64,000 nucleotides of DNA from Tetrahymena elliotti 4EA (taxonomy: Eukaryota > Ciliophora > Oligohymenophorea > Hymenostomatida > Tetrahymenidae), in assembly GCA_000231825.2 (NCBI GenBank), contig JH720299.1, positions 1,324,134 to 1,388,133 of the forward strand. The letters are read 5' to 3'. The notes under the pieces were generated by a model that worked only from the letters and a program-made list of their open reading frames with translations, was not told where the DNA came from and made no database searches. Below, piece by piece: positions 12,283 through 22,504 of the stretch (its first letter is position 1; every line of letters starts with the position of its first letter). Position numbers and translations under genes: made by a program.

Positions 12283-14506
12283 ATAAAATTTATATTTTAT
12301 TATTAAAAAAATTGATTAGAGAAATTTTTTTTTAGTAAAACCTAAAATATGTGCTCTAAATATTTAGATATCAAAATTATTTTAATACTAATTTTTATAT
12401 TTGTTTTTTTTAACCTTTTTCTTTTTTTTGTAATTAAGTAAATTTACATCAAATTTATCTTATTATTTTTTTATGCAAAAAATTTCGATTGACTCAATAA
12501 ATCTATCCAAACATAGGAATTTTTTTGTCTTTAATAATATTGATATTTTTTAATTTATTAATTATGTGTCTATTTTAAAATAGATAGCAACTTTTATTGC
12601 TCACTTATTATTTTCTCATTCATTTTTTAATAATTTCATTTTCTTTAAAAATATTTCTCTTTTTTCTCATAGATAATTTTTTTATAATATATAATAAATA
12701 CGTGTATTATTTATTTTAAAAAGTAAATAGTTCTCTCATTTTATAGGTTCATTAAAAGACATTAAATAGAAATTAATAAAGCTAACTTTAAAATAGATAA
12801 ATTAATATAAATTATTAATTTATTTCTTTCTTTCTCTCTTTATTATTTTCAATCTAAATCTAAATATTCAAAAACTTCTCAAAATATTTATAAATTAACA
12901 ATTTAAAAAAGTAAGTCATCCAATAACAAAAAAAAATTTTTTAAATCAATATTAATTAAAAAAATTTTCTTCTACTAAATGTTAATTAATTTTGTTACAA
13001 TTTTAGAACAAACCTTATACATCTTTAACAATTAAGATTTTATTACCTTAATTATTCTAATCCCATTAACATTGACAGTTTTCGAAGAGATTTGTAAGCT
13101 ACCTGCTTAAGTCATATTCATGGAAAAGTAATTTGAGATATTATTTTATAAGAAAATAGTTCATTCATTTTCAAAAAGTAGATTTTTCTCATGATTCTAT
13201 TTTTCTACTTTTAAAAGAAATTGAAAATCCAAAAATTATTTTTTTGTTTTGAAGATAATAATTTTCCACAAAACAAAGTAAAAATTCATTTTAAATAAAT
13301 ATAAATGATAAAAATTTAGCACATTAAAGTTGAAAATTTAATCAGTCCAAAAATGTTTAGAGCAGTAATTTATTTTCCAAGCATTATTTATTAAAACGAA
13401 CACATATCATCTAATTGAGTTGAAAATAAGATTAAATAAACAATCAATTTACATTTTCAAAACAATGTTTGAAATAAACAAAGTCTTCCTCATTTTTTGA
13501 GGTTAAAGTAAAAAGTTTAAACTATTCTCATAATCACATAAGAAAATAACAACTTCCAATATGATTTAGTGACCAAGCTATTTCTGAGCTGTGACCTTTC
13601 TATTGATGAATTCAAATAACTATTTTCAAAATATAATAAGTATACTCTTTACTCCTTCTAAAGATTCATTACTTGTTATCTTGAATAAATTTATGTGAAG
13701 TATATAGTTTCAATTTTCTTAAAATTTTTTGAGATGATTCCAATCAGTAAAAAATTAAAAAAAAGATTTTGATCTCTGTCTTGAATTTTATTTCTAAATG
13801 AAATATGATTATTTTTGTATAAACTCTAATAAAAGACTAGGATTATAAATTTTTTATTCCTTATTTTTTTTAAATTTAATACATTTTTTTTTTAATATTT
13901 TCATTATTTTTGCTTTTGAAATTAAATTTTAAATAAAAATATTAAATTGAATACTATTTTTTACTTTTTTTTAGAAGAATCATAATATCTTGTGGTTATT
14001 TGTTCAAAAACCTAAGCTTGTAAGTTAATTAGTTGTCATTGTAAAATATATAATCAATTTTTTTTGCTTTCTAATGAAATTATATATAATAAATTATGTG
14101 AAAAAAAAAAGGATAAAGTTTTATTCATTATGAGTTACTAAATTTAAAAATAAATTTATTATTAATACTTGCTTTAAATTAAATTTTATTCATAGATTAT
14201 AAAAATATTTTTAAAAATAAATTAATACTATTTTAATATTTTTTAAATAAACTTTTAAAAACTAAATCATTAATTTGATGATATGATAATTTATTATAAA
14301 ACCTGTATTTCCTTAAATTCTCACAATTCACCAGTTTCTACCAGAAAAATAGAAAATACATTATCAAGCTCTGATGATGATTCAATTTTCTTTACATTAT
14401 GTTCGGAGTAACTCAACAAACAAACAAAAAAAGTAATATAAAAGAAAACCTATATCATAAATTATTAACCTATCTATTTTAATGTTATCTCTACATACAA
14501 AAAAAT
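12283..14506. other. Intergenic region
   Basis: No gene is supported. A short open stretch around 13000-13190 (+) reads like a hydrophobic peptide but has no start codon or homolog I recognise. An ORF at about 14281-14500 (+) with a Ser/Asp-rich patch (SSSDDDSIFF) could be an unrecognised exon of the weak locus that follows. Confidence 0.4.
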
Positions 14507-15384
14507 ATGGCTACAGATTGTTTGTTGAGATAAAAACCAAAGTTTCATGAATTTTTTGAATATTATTATTCTATGAAAAAATTTTCTCTCAATTAACTAA
14601 ATTCATTAAGTTAATGGGTATAAAAAAATTAAAACAGATTTTTGTCATATGGATATAGTAAGTAGATGATGACAGAAATTTGTGATAAAAATGTTATATT
14701 TTGTGGAGATAAGAGAATCTGAATATCCACCATACAGTTTGATGTGCCTGAAAAAAATTTTTTTAAAAAAAAAGAGTTATAAAAAGATAAAAATTAATTT
14801 CAAATGAAAGTTCATATATGAGGAGAAATGCTTTTATAGATATCTGTTCTTAAAGAGAATTAAATGAAATCTCAATCCTTAAATACATCTAAATATTTAA
14901 AGAGTTTTTTGATGAAAAAGGAGATATCTTACCAGAATATTTTATGTTTCAATCTCACATATATATATAAAGCATCCTAAAAGATGGTACTATGGGAAGA
15001 GACTAAATTATCGCTGAAGAAGATATGTATGAAATTGTCAAATAATTTATTTTTAATTAAGAAAGAATACTTAAAACAATTTTAAACTTATACTCAATCT
15101 TAAATAAAAGGATAACAGCAGTAATTAAGTCAAAAGGAGAATAGATATAAGAATTACATCATTAACTATTTATACATTAAAGAATTCTCTAAAAAGTGAT
15201 ATGTTTGTTTTTATTGATTGGTATGGTTTACTATTAAAAATACCTCTGTAAACGAATCGCTTGGTAACTCTATAGATAGAGAATTAATTTTAAATGTATT
15301 TATTTTTTAATTTAATAATTATATTCTCCAAGTAAATAATTCATTGAAATATCTAAATTCCTAGCAATAAACAAAACATTTTGA
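14507..15384 (+). pseudogene. Unidentified coding-like ORF cluster, broken
   Basis: Adjacent ciliate-code ORFs in different frames look protein-like but do not join. ATG 14507 to TGA 14722 gives 71 residues. A second frame from ATG 14691 reads ESEYPPYSLMCLKK and ends at TGA 14805-14807. A third is open from about 14752, with ATG 14818 starting MRRNAFIDICSQRELNEISI, to TGA 15382-15384. The frame changes cluster at the A7-T7-A9 homopolymer at 14751-14773, so an indel there, real or from assembly, is likely. The YSLMCLKK stretch faintly resembles the lysine region of a kinase N-lobe, but no other kinase motif follows. I do not recognise the protein, and it may be a decayed gene. Confidence 0.35.
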
Positions 15385-15421
15385 AGATTAAAAAATGAAG
15401 AAAATTTAAAACATACCATCA

Positions 15422-15517
15422 GTACCTTTTAATAAGGATGACATTAATATTAGGATTATTTTTTAATAAGGTGGATATTTTTTGAAAAAATTATTGATAA
15501 TCCTTATTAAAAAGTAT
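15422..15517. repeat. Inverted repeat (hairpin), TTTTTAATAAGG arms
   Basis: The left arm at 15422-15440 (gtaccttttaataaggatg) is nearly complementary to the right arm at about 15499-15517 (aatccttattaaaaagtat). A third direct copy of TTTTTAATAAGG lies at 15460-15472. It sits about 430 bases before a Tc1/mariner transposase relic and could be a leftover terminal repeat or a small non-autonomous element. Confidence 0.5.
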
Positions 15518-15945
15518 ATTTAAATAAGTGTATTTTATTATAGGTTTTATATTAATAATTTGGTAAGCAAATAATTTAGAGGATCTGGAGAAGTGAATTA
15601 AATGAATTACTCATAATATTTAAAATGAATTATATACCTTGCTTCAAAATTAAATAAGATTATATCATTATCTGTTTAAAGTAATTAATTTAATTTAAAA
15701 AGAGTCTAACTATTATTTAAAAAAACAATTTTCTTTCTTACACCCTCACACCAAGGGTGCAAGTTGATTTAAAGAGACTAAACAATATTTTAACTGAAAG
15801 ATATTCCTGAAAAATCTGGATGCCCTAAGATGGAAGCAAGATGTAACAACAATACTTTCGCGACAAATCGTTGAAGAAAGTTTTATTGCTAAAAAAGGGT
15901 GCCCTGCAAGAATAATTGATTGGCTTCCTTGTCATGCAAATTTGA

Positions 15946-16269
15946 ATTAACTTGAGAAATTGTGTGCTAATTTTATATAATGCAAGAATTCATAACGCCA
16001 TCTTGCTAAGAGAATTAATTCTAAAACATTTGCATCACCTTTTACTCTCCCCATACAGTCCTAAGCTAAATCTGATAGAAAAACAGTGGTTCTTGTTCAA
16101 AAGCAGGGTTCTTAAGAGTAGCATTAGTGACCTCCATTCTTTTGTAAGTGTAATAAAAATTACTTCCTAATCCATATTACCCTCAGCTGGTTCAAGACTT
16201 GCTAAGTATACCATCTTCTACCTTGCTCTGGTTATCAAAACTTCGATTTTGAATAAATATTTGATATGA
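15946..16269 (+). pseudogene. Tc1/mariner (IS630-type) transposase C-terminal fragment
   Basis: The frame reads LILYNARIHNAILL, then LLLSPYSPKLNLIEKQW, the C-terminal half of a DDE_3 (IS630/Tc1) transposase. In active members the first motif carries the second catalytic aspartate (D-N-A-x-x-H) and the second reads SPDLNPIE. Here that aspartate is Tyr (TAT for GAT) and Asp-Leu-Asn-Pro is Lys-Leu-Asn-Leu, while the glutamate remains. The open frame starts only after TGA at 15943-15945, so the N-terminal half is missing in this frame. A neighbouring frame at about 15845-15950 (RQIVEESFIAKK) might be a remnant of the helix-turn-helix part. It runs to TGA at 16267-16269. This is a dead transposase relic and should not be catalytic. 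Confidence 0.75.
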
Positions 16270-16697
16270 AGAAACAAAAATACGAAGATTGAATAAAAGC
16301 TTTCAAAGTAAATTTATTCAAAAAGAAGATTTCTCCTATAATTAAAAAGTAAAGTTAAGCTTTCACTTTGATAAATTGTTATTTTTTATCGAAATACATT
16401 TGAAGGCTTTTAGGTAAATTAAAATAGTTAAACTTTTTGTTTTCCAGAGTCAAATTACTGTGCTATGAATAATTCAATAATTTTTTAAATCTAAAACCAT
16501 TTTTATATTGATTTTTTTAAAAAAGGTTTCCTTTGAATTCATAAGCATATTTAACATAAGAAAGTATTTTTTGAAAGTATAATTCTATTTATTCTATGGT
16601 TACCATATTTCTAATTATTTATTAGTCACAACCTTTTAAACTATTTATTTCCAACTACAAAAATCATCTTTTGGCCACCTTGTTTCAAAACAATTTA
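16270..16697. other. Short non-coding gap
   Basis: AT-rich sequence between the transposase relic and the Cys-rich pseudogene. No feature was recognised. Confidence 0.45.
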
Positions 16698-18880
16698 ATG
16701 GTAGTGACCAATAAAGCTGAAAGATAGTGGTGTTGGGTATGCTCAAATGGTGTTTGTTTGGAATGCGATTAAGGTTTGATATTTTATAAAAATAATAAAT
16801 TATTGCATTTTTTGTGATGGAAACAATTTTTTTATCAAAGATAATTTATACTGTGAAGATTGTGATCCTTCATGTGAATCTTGTAAAGGATCAGGACATT
16901 AAAAATGTAAAAGTTGTTCAGAATCTAAATTTTTAAACAATGGTGAATTTTAATCTTGCTCAGATGGATAATAATGTAATTTATGCACTTACCCTTATAA
17001 ATTTGATTATGTTTCAAAAAATGTGTTGACTAAATGCCTTCAAGAAAATTATTTAAATTAATAAACGTGTTTAACTTGTCCTAGTAATTGCTTAGAATGC
17101 TCAGATGCAAATACTTGCATTTAGTGTAAAAATAATTACACTATTCACTAAAGTACAAAAATGTGTGTTGAATGTGAAGCTATTTCTGGATATTTTAAAG
17201 AAGGTCAAACTTGTAAAAAATGTGATCCATCATGTGCAGAATGCTTTGGGCCGACAGATGCAGAGTGTAATTCATGCAATTAATTATAGTTTAGGATTGG
17301 AATTCTTTAAATCGTTGCTAAAAATGTCCAAGTAACACTATTTAGATTAAACAAAATAAAATTGCATGTATGAATGTATTTCTTGCTCAAAATTTGGTTA
17401 AATGTTTAACACAATAACTCTAACTTAAGATGAACAAATAAACTAAAGTTACTGTTTAGTTTGTAGTTGCATCCAATGCTAAAAAGATTATTTTCATTTC
17501 AATTAAATATAATGTACAAAAAGTTGTGATTAAATAGGATCCAATTACATAGTTGATTAAAAATCTAACAGTTGCAAACGTAAAACAAATTTTGATTGCA
17601 AAATATAGAATATTATTAGCAATAGCTTTGATTGTTCATAAGTATAATCTCTTAGTTTCTTTTGCAACTCAAAAAAAGTTTGCTTGAAGTGTGGTAAAAA
17701 TTGTAAAATATATTCTGAGAATTTATCTTGCTAGGAATGAGAAAAAATAGGATATCGATAATTTAAAAGAAGATTTAAATTATAAAATAGTTTAAAAATA
17801 AATAGACGGATCTTATTTAGAATTAGTTATTGAATTAGATTAAACTAGAAGAGCAAAATAATTTACAATATCTGTATCAAATTAAACTTTTAATTACTAT
17901 TTAACCAATACAATTCTTGTATAGACTTTAGAATCTGATATAAATACCACTCCCATAACTCAAAAATTTCAATCAATTAGCAAATATTTGCTTCTGACGA
18001 CAACAGTATCCATTCCTAAATAATAAATTTTTTTAAATTGTTCTAAATTTTTTGTGCTTTTTCTAATTTTGTTCAAGTTCTTCCCTTGTTTTATTTAGTA
18101 AGAAAAAATCTTCCACCAAAAATCAATTTTGTAAGTTTATTCGCTTCATCTTTAATTTTTAAAAAATCTCTCCTCCTTCTTCATATTACTTGACAACTCA
18201 TTAAACTTAAACTGATATTTAGGATTCTAAGTAATATTTAGATTCTACATTAAAAAATTTTTGCCTAAAAAGTAATCTTTATGAGAACTTCCTTTTTGTG
18301 CACATAATCTTATATTCTGATACACCTAAATCTACTCTATTATTAATACTTTTGTGCTATATTTTCCTCAATAGTATTTTGTATAAGTGGCTTCTACTTG
18401 ATCTATTTCAGATTTTTCAAAAGTAAATTGATAAACTTCTTAAAAATTATATAAGAGTTTTTAATTTCTCTGTTGTTTATTATAACATAGATAACTGTAA
18501 AAAAAATGAATTAAATTAATAGCTAAGATATAATTGCAGATGATGATCTATTATTTGCAGAGAAAATGGGAAGTCTTTTACTAATAATTATTGTTTTTTT
18601 CATTATTTACTATTATAATTTTTCATTCAAAATTTTTATATTAAATTATCTAGATTTATTTTATCTACAAAAATTTGGCAAACCTAGTCGCTTGCTTAGA
18701 TTATAACAATTGTGTACAAGCAAATTTTTAATTCACAAATCAAATGTTCTTATCTCAAATTTAATTTTTTTTAATGTGAATATTTGTTTTCAAAATAAAT
18801 GTTTGAAACTCTAAAAAATGATTTTTTTACTAAACAATACAAATAATATTAAAAAATATATAGAAAAAAGGGGGTTCTGA
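16698..18880 (+). pseudogene. Cys-rich (furin-like repeat) membrane protein, frame-broken
   Basis: Across 2.2 kb the translation matches the large ciliate family of extracellular Cys-rich proteins, but in at least five successive frames. Pieces: ATG 16698 with WVCSNGVCLECD; about 16797-17300 with repeated C-x2-C units such as CEDCDPSCESCKG and CKKCDPSCAECFG, as in furin-like or growth-factor-receptor Cys-rich repeats; about 17308-17370 (RCQKCPSNT) in a second frame; about 17365-17750 (CMYECISCSKFG) in a third; about 17795-18216 with SYLELVIELDQTRRAKQFTI; and about 18500-18880 with IIADDDLLFAEKMGSLL and a membrane segment (IIIVFFIIYYYNFSFKIFIL) near the C-terminus. Each shift would truncate the product and no intron-like GT...AG explains them. 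The intact protein would have been a cell-surface protein with a Cys-rich ectodomain and C-terminal TM region. Confidence 0.75.
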
Positions 18881-18991
18881 CCCAAATTATAAAAGCAATA
18901 TTAAAATGCAAGAATAAAACCATTATTGGTTTATTCTTGTGTTTTAAACTTGTATATTTAATTTGGGCCAGATCCCCCTTTTTTCTATATA
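18857..18991. mobile_element. 135-bp palindromic MITE-like element
   Basis: Two arms of about 60 bases, tatatagaaaaaaggggg... and its imperfect reverse complement ...cccccttttttctatata, meet around a short loop near 18925. The two arms agree over most of their length (including CCCAAATT and CAAGAATAAA-CC). No coding capacity fits inside. The left arm overlaps the last codons of the Cys-rich pseudogene and supplies its TGA. This looks like a miniature inverted-repeat element, and one arm recurs at 24838-24905. Confidence 0.75.
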
Positions 18992-19258
18992 TGCTTGAAT
19001 ACTCAATACTTTTAATTTTAAGTAGATTTCTTTACTTTGCTACATTTCTAAGATTATTAAGATTTTTTGATCACCTATTTATCTGATAAAAAGTTGTCTA
19101 ATAATTTGAGAAGCATCAAAAACAAATCATAAATAATTAAATTCACTAAAAAAATATAATTTAAAAACAAATATTCAAGAAAGTTAATAAATAGAATCCT
19201 TAGCTAGCTAAAAAAGATCAATTTAAATCTAAGGTTGATTAACAAACATTTATTTATT

Positions 19259-21697
19259 ATGAAGAAATTATAGTTTTTGTTAGAAAATAATTTAGAGGAG
19301 CAATCTCCTAGTGGCTAGAATGCAATAATATTTGATTGCTTTATGTGCAAAAATGATTAAGATATGTATATGAAAGCATTAGAAAGAAAGAAAGTAATAA
19401 ATTGTACAGCTTGTAACAAGCTTTAGCATCCTTTTTGTTATAATATTAATGGTTTAAATGATTTTATAACTTCTAATTTTGTGTGTATTCCATGTAGAAT
19501 TATTTAAAATCAGCCATAAATTCAAAAATTTGAAAGCATCAATGGTCCATTTATTGTTTACCCAAAAGAAAAATAATAAGGCACAATTTACTTCACACTA
19601 GAGGAAATGCATGCTCTTTAATTAGAAAAAAATTAGTTTAATGAACTTTGTATTTACTGTATGAAATTAGAACTTTTTGACAATATGAATAAACCCTTGT
19701 ACTATAACTGGCCCTCTGATAACATAGTAATCAAAATTAATGAAGAAATATAATCATACAATCTAGATTCACTTTGTTTAGTAGAAAAAATGGACATTCG
19801 CTTTAAAGAAAAAAATAAATTTGAGTATAACTTAGGAGACATTTAGTCTAAAGATTAAAGACCTATCTGCATTGGTAAATAAATATTTATTTAACTTTTT
19901 TTCAAACTTTTTGAGGAAAAATGGTATTAATAATCAAGAAAAAGCTAACGAAGGTTCTAGTATTTGACACCAAATAAATATTATGTATATTATAAATAGG
20001 AATTGGAATAGTTTCTAATGGAAATATATTTTAAGTGATAGAAAAAATATCCTAAGGGTAGCTTAATACAGAAGAAGATATGATGAAATAATATAAAGAG
20101 TGGGCTAAGGATTTAGAAATAGCTATTCCTATGAAAGACTAGATTACTTAGACATTATTAAAATGGTAAATTTGAAATAACTAGTATTTTTTAAAATGAT
20201 TATTAAATAATTAAATCATTATTATGTTTATTGCCATTTAATGAATCATTTATTCAATGCTAAATGATTATATCAAATTACTTTAACTTAACATTTTCTT
20301 TTCAATTTTAATAAATTTAAAGGCCTGTTAGAGGAAGAAATTGCAATCATTTTACATGTATCGATATGTATTCATATTTAGAGTTCAATTTATAGAATAG
20401 TAACTTACAGAAAAGTAGATGGTCTTGTCCTACATGTTAATAAAGAATGTACATCAAAGATATTATCTTTGATAAATATTTAAGTAGATTCGTAAAAAAA
20501 GAAATAATTAAGAAAGTAGATCCAAATTATATTTAATTTATTGAAGAAGTTATTTGTGATTAAAATGGCAACTTCAGAATAGGTGATGAATCTCTTTCAA
20601 AAATACAAAAGATTTAGCTTAAATAGTTTCTTTTGCAGGAAAATTAACGTATCGAGGGTAGTTTAGAGCAAAAAAAGACAGAGTTCGAATAAAATATTAA
20701 AGAGGATATTTAAAATAAGTTGCAGATAACTATTAGATAGAATAAAAATTTAAATGAAGATAAAATGACTGGCCTTCTCGAGTTCAAACAACTTTATCCA
20801 AGACTTGCAATGGATTAATTAATAGACATTTTTAATGATTCTTAAATGGAAAAATAATTAGATTTCTTAGTTAGCTTGGATGAACATGAACTTGTCATGT
20901 AGTTTTTTGAAAGCTACCCTAATCTAAAAGATTTATCTAATTTTTCATAAGCTGAAATTATTTATCAGAGTTAATTCTAAAGCATTCTTAAAGTGTTATA
21001 AGCAAATGTTAAGCAAAACGAAGAGGCTTTTTACTTAATTTATAAATACAGTGAACATAATGGTGAGTAATCAGAAAGTATATTTGCTTCTATTGTGGCT
21101 TCTATTTTAATCTTGACTATCATGAACAAGAGTAAAATGGAATATCAAAAAGTTGATTTAATAACTCCCTCATTTATATTTCTGGCTTCTTAATTTGGAA
21201 TATATCATCAAAATATCAGTTAATGCCCAGCTGGTCTTTTAGTGGGATCTCTTTTCTTCTTTTACAAACAAATTATGAAACTTTCTTTCTAAAGAACTTG
21301 TAATCTATTTTGTTAGTTTATAAACTTCAATGGAAATGAAAATTTCTACCTTTCTTTGTAAAATGATACAACTGATTTCATAGCTGATGTTATATCTTCT
21401 TTCCTTTCATTGTAGAACTGTATTATTGATTAAGAAAATTTTGATACTGTACTATTTTTCTAGAAGCTGCTACTAAAGCAATTATAAAAATTATTATTAG
21501 ACTAGAATTCTTAGAGTAGTATAAATCAACAAATTTGTCTCTTCTAAACAATTAACAAATCAATTTTCAGACTAAATCCAATCTACAATAAAAAACCATT
21601 TAAAGAGGCTAAAGAATTTATTTCCAAATTTGTAAACGGAGACAATGATGTAATAAAACACATAAAATAATACTAATAAGCAATCTTTAATATATGA
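19259..21697 (+). CDS. PIAS/Siz-type SUMO E3 ligase (PHD + SP-RING)
   Basis: Three exons, 19259-19874, 19916-20165 and 20323-21697, join in phase to 746 residues ending at TGA 21695-21697. Residues 27-87 form a C4HC3 PHD-type finger (CFMCKND ... CTACNKLQHPFC ... CIPC). Residues about 235-290 resemble the PINIT-to-RING linker of PIAS proteins, including RPICIG like the family's RPINIT. Residues 290-327 are an SP-RING/MIZ finger: PVRGRNCNHFTCIDMYSYLEF, with C296, H298, C301, then W-S-C324-P-T-C327. SP-RING E3s recruit SUMO-charged Ubc9 and pass SUMO to nuclear targets; a PHD in the same protein is typical of Siz/SIZ1 rather than animal PIAS. The C-terminal 420 residues are helical and unassigned. 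For intron 1 (GTAAATAAAT) the acceptor at 19915 (41-nt intron) and the TCTAG at 19960 (86-nt intron) both keep frame and differ by 15 residues. Confidence 0.85.
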
Positions 21698-22504
21698 GAT
21701 AAAAATAAATAAGATTTAAAGTTACTTTTCAACTTACTAATAAAAAAAGACTAAATTATTTCAAAGTATTTAATAATCTTTCAATATTTTCGATTTTAAA
21801 TAAATAAATTGTTTAAATTTTTTAAATTGTACTGAATGTAGTATAAACTCTAGCTTCATTATTATTTTTAGTCTTATTTAAAAATTTTTAAATTTACATT
21901 AATATGGATTAAACTTGATATTAACAATTAAAAACAACCACAAATTATAACAAAAAAAAAATACAACAATAGAAAAACTAATTTTTTTAAAGTGAATATC
22001 AAAGAGAAATTGTAGATAGTAAATAAAAAATTAGTTATAATGATGTTGCTTATTGTTAAAATTGGTTAAACAGGACATTTTTTATTTTTATCTCACTAAA
22101 AAAACATAAAAAATATAGATTAATCAATTATTAGCTCTGAAGATTTTAGCCAGAATTTTATTCAATAAAAAATATAACTCTATCAAGTTATTTTTAAAAT
22201 TAAGTGATTTGTATCAATTGTAAGAAAATATTTGAAAGATCAATTATCTTTTTATTAAATAATTTAGATAAAAAATAATTAAAATTACATATTTGCCTTT
22301 TCATTTTTAATAGTAAATTCTTAAGAATTATAATCACTGAACCAAAAATAAAAAAAATATTAAAATAATTAAGAAGGAATGAGTGAAAAAAATGAATTTA
22401 AAACTAAACTGTTTTATTTAATCTAAAAGAAATTTATATACTAAAAAAATAAAAATTAATTTCATGTAAATTCCTTAATTAGTAATTGATATTAAACACT
22501 TATT
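21698..22504. other. 3' flank shared with a second copy at 24.9-25.4 kb
   Basis: No independent gene is seen. From about 21980 the sequence resembles 24890-25410, including a similar ...agtaaataaaaaattag/aattatgatgtt... stretch. Both lie at the 3' side (minus strand) of an LRR gene, so this is probably the duplicated terminal exon, 3' UTR and flank. A minus-strand open frame covers much of the 25-kb copy, but its coding status is unclear. Confidence 0.5.
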
